This document shows positions 11,446 to 12,703 of a stretch of DNA of 12,703 bases, one piece after another. The position numbers and the translations under genes were made by a program. The first letter of the stretch is position 1. Every line of letters starts with the position of its first letter. Source of the stretch: Acidobacteriaceae bacterium (lineage in GTDB: Bacteria > Acidobacteriota > Terriglobia > Terriglobales > Acidobacteriaceae); the NCBI GenBank assembly GCA_030049955.1, contig JASIJX010000455.1, forward strand, positions 1 through 12,703, given 5' to 3'. Under the pieces are notes generated by a model, which saw nothing but the letters and a program-made list of their open reading frames with translations, had not been told where the DNA came from and made no database searches.

Positions 11446-12183
11446 ATGACGGCCGTGGACCAAGCCAGTAATGCGCCGCAAATCTCCGCATCGGGAGACG
11501 GACAGCCGCGGTTCTCGCTCGTCCAGCGTCTGCTGCTCGCCATCGCACCGCGCATAGTATGGGCGCTGCTCGCAATCGTCGGCCGCACCTGGCGCTTTGA
11601 GGCGATCGCCGAAGAAGGCGCAGTCGCGCTGCCATTCGGCAAAGGCGCCGGCGCCGAGATCTACTGCTTCTGGCATCAGTGCGTGCTGCCGTGCACAGTC
11701 TACTTTCGCAGCACGCACGCTACCATCCTCATCAGCCGCAGCTTCGATGGCGAGCTGGTCAGCCGTATTCTCCGCCTCTTCGGTTTCAGCGCCGTGCGCG
11801 GCTCCAGTTCCCGTGGCTCGCGCGAAGGGCTGCTGGGCCTCGTGCAGGCAATCGAGAGCAGCAGTCCCGCGATCTTCACCGCTGACGGCCCGCGCGGCCC
11901 CATCTACCAGACCAAGATGGGTCCCATCAAACTCGCGCAAATCACCGGCGCGCCCATCGGCTCATTTCATCTCCAGCCAGAGCGCGTGTGGGAGATGCGC
12001 TCGTGGGACCGCTTCTTCGTTCCTAAGCCGTTCACGCGCATCGTAGTGAGCTGGGCGCGGCCAATAAGCATTCCAACCGACTTACCGCAGGAGGAATTCG
12101 AGCGCAAGCGGCTTGAGTTGAATGATGCACTCGAGCGCGCCCGCCTGAACGCGCTCGCATACCTGGGGAAAGCAGCGCAATGA
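11446..12183 (+). CDS. DUF374 family lysophospholipid acyltransferase-like protein
   Basis: The product is 245 residues from ATG 11446, or 249 from GTG 11434. Numbering here uses ATG 11446. It matches the DUF374 branch of lysophospholipid/lipid A acyltransferases in motif order: YCFWHQCVLP (73-82) with the candidate catalytic histidine H77, ISRSFDGELVSRIL (96-109), RGSSSRGSREGLLGL (119-133), and TADGPRGPIYQTKMGPIKLA (145-164) followed by TGAPIG. A hydrophobic segment near 27-46 probably associates with the inner membrane. Members are thought to acylate an envelope lipid, but the substrate is unproven. No Shine-Dalgarno precedes either start, so GTG 11434 remains possible as a leaderless start given the TAAAAT box at 11421-11426. 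The stop overlaps the queA start by four bases (ATGA), indicating translational coupling. Confidence 0.9.
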   Translation: MTAVDQASNAPQISASGDGQPRFSLVQRLLLAIAPRIVWALLAIVGRTWRFEAIAEEGAVALPFGKGAGAEIYCFWHQCVLPCTVYFRSTHATILISRSFDGELVSRILRLFGFSAVRGSSSRGSREGLLGLVQAIESSSPAIFTADGPRGPIYQTKMGPIKLAQITGAPIGSFHLQPERVWEMRSWDRFFVPKPFTRIVVSWARPISIPTDLPQEEFERKRLELNDALERARLNALAYLGKAAQ

Positions 12184-12703
12184 GTGAAGCAGTTCCAGGC
12201 CTGCGCGTCGCGGACTTCGATTTCGAACTGCCCGACGAGCTGATCGCGCAGCAGCCGTCCGCCGAGCGCGGCCAAAGCCGCATGCTTGTTGTGGACCGCG
12301 CCACAGGCGCGTTCCGCGACAGCGTGTTCTCGGAATTTCCTTCGCTGCTCAATACCGGAGTTGGGCCTGGCGATCTGCTGGTGCTCAACGACAGCCGCGT
12401 GATTCCGGCCCGCCTCTTCGCGCGCCGCACTCTGCGCCGAGAAAAGGAAAAACCCACTGGCCGCATCGAGGTCATGCTGACCGAACCCGCGGGCGAAAAC
12501 CAGTGGCGCGCACTCGTCCGCCCGGGCCGCAAAATAGCCATCGGCGAGCGGCTCGTCTTTCCTGCGCCGGATGGCGAAATTGTCCTCGAAGCGGAGGTGC
12601 TAGAGCGCGGCCTCTACGGCGAACGGCTCATCGAATTTGCACCGGTCGATAATTTTTTTGCGATCCTCGACCGCATCGGCCACATTCCGCTGCCGCATTA
12701 CAT
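12180..12703 (+). CDS. queA: tRNA preQ1(34) S-adenosylmethionine ribosyltransferase-isomerase, N-terminal part
   Basis: QueA moves the ribosyl part of SAM onto 7-aminomethyl-7-deazaguanine at position 34 of tRNAs, making epoxyqueuosine. The visible 174 residues show the family N-terminus: VADFDFELPDELIAQQP, then AERGQSRMLVVDR, GDLLVLNDSRVIPARLF, and HIPLPHY at the window edge. The frame is open at 12703, so the gene is cut by the window and not broken. ATG 12180 overlaps the TGA of the upstream gene (ATGA), and GGGGAAAG nine bases before it can serve as the ribosome binding site. The gene was easy to miss because it has no stop inside the window. Confidence 0.96.
   Translation, partial: MSEAVPGLRVADFDFELPDELIAQQPSAERGQSRMLVVDRATGAFRDSVFSEFPSLLNTGVGPGDLLVLNDSRVIPARLFARRTLRREKEKPTGRIEVMLTEPAGENQWRALVRPGRKIAIGERLVFPAPDGEIVLEAEVLERGLYGERLIEFAPVDNFFAILDRIGHIPLPHY

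Overview
The window looks like ordinary chromosome from a GC-rich Gram-negative bacterium, most likely an acidobacterium (Terriglobia-like). The grounds are a secreted cytochrome P460, a Tat-exported Gfo/Idh/MocA oxidoreductase, a DUF374 acyltransferase next to queA, and several dispersed hairpin repeats that resemble families I remember from acidobacterial genomes. The phylum is an inference; nothing here could be searched. I see no rRNA, tRNA, CRISPR array, transposase, phage or plasmid gene.

Layout. On the plus strand, the 3' end of leuS (1-725) is followed after 28 bp by a six-helix membrane protein of unknown role (754-1713). Converging on it from the minus strand are three tightly spaced genes read acpS -> MCE/MlaD-like protein -> cytochrome P460 (3969 down to 1738). 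A divergent plus-strand gene (4185-4601) encodes a 138-residue unknown protein. The minus-strand recG (4722-7019) follows, then a 66-residue plus-strand single-pass membrane protein (7161-7361). A Tat-exported oxidoreductase (7584-8951), a NatA/NatB-type ABC exporter pair with an 8-nt overlap (9034-11203), a DUF374 acyltransferase (11446-12183) and the 5' part of queA (12180-end, 4-nt overlap) are all on the plus strand.

Functionally this is a mix of housekeeping genes (LeuRS, AcpS, RecG, QueA) and envelope genes (MCE lipid-transport protein, DUF374 acyltransferase, ABC-2 exporter, Tat enzyme, secreted haem protein). No single pathway links them. The pairs that probably work together are natA-like/natB-like and, by co-transcription only, DUF374/queA and acpS/MCE/P460.

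The most notable signal is repeat DNA. Family A, a double-hairpin element of about 73 bp, occurs once between genes (7429-7502), once as a half-copy relic (7079-7099), and once inside leuS (137-209), where it is read through in frame. A different hairpin element lies inside recG (5393-5429), also translated, within an extra segment of about 50 residues between the helicase lobes. A third family (TGTCATCCTGAG...CTGCGGTT) occurs at 4636-4690 and 11296-11347. Two essential or near-essential genes therefore seem to have absorbed repeat elements as extra protein sequence. The MCE protein also carries five repeats with an exact 34-residue period. I did not find a clearly new multi-gene system.
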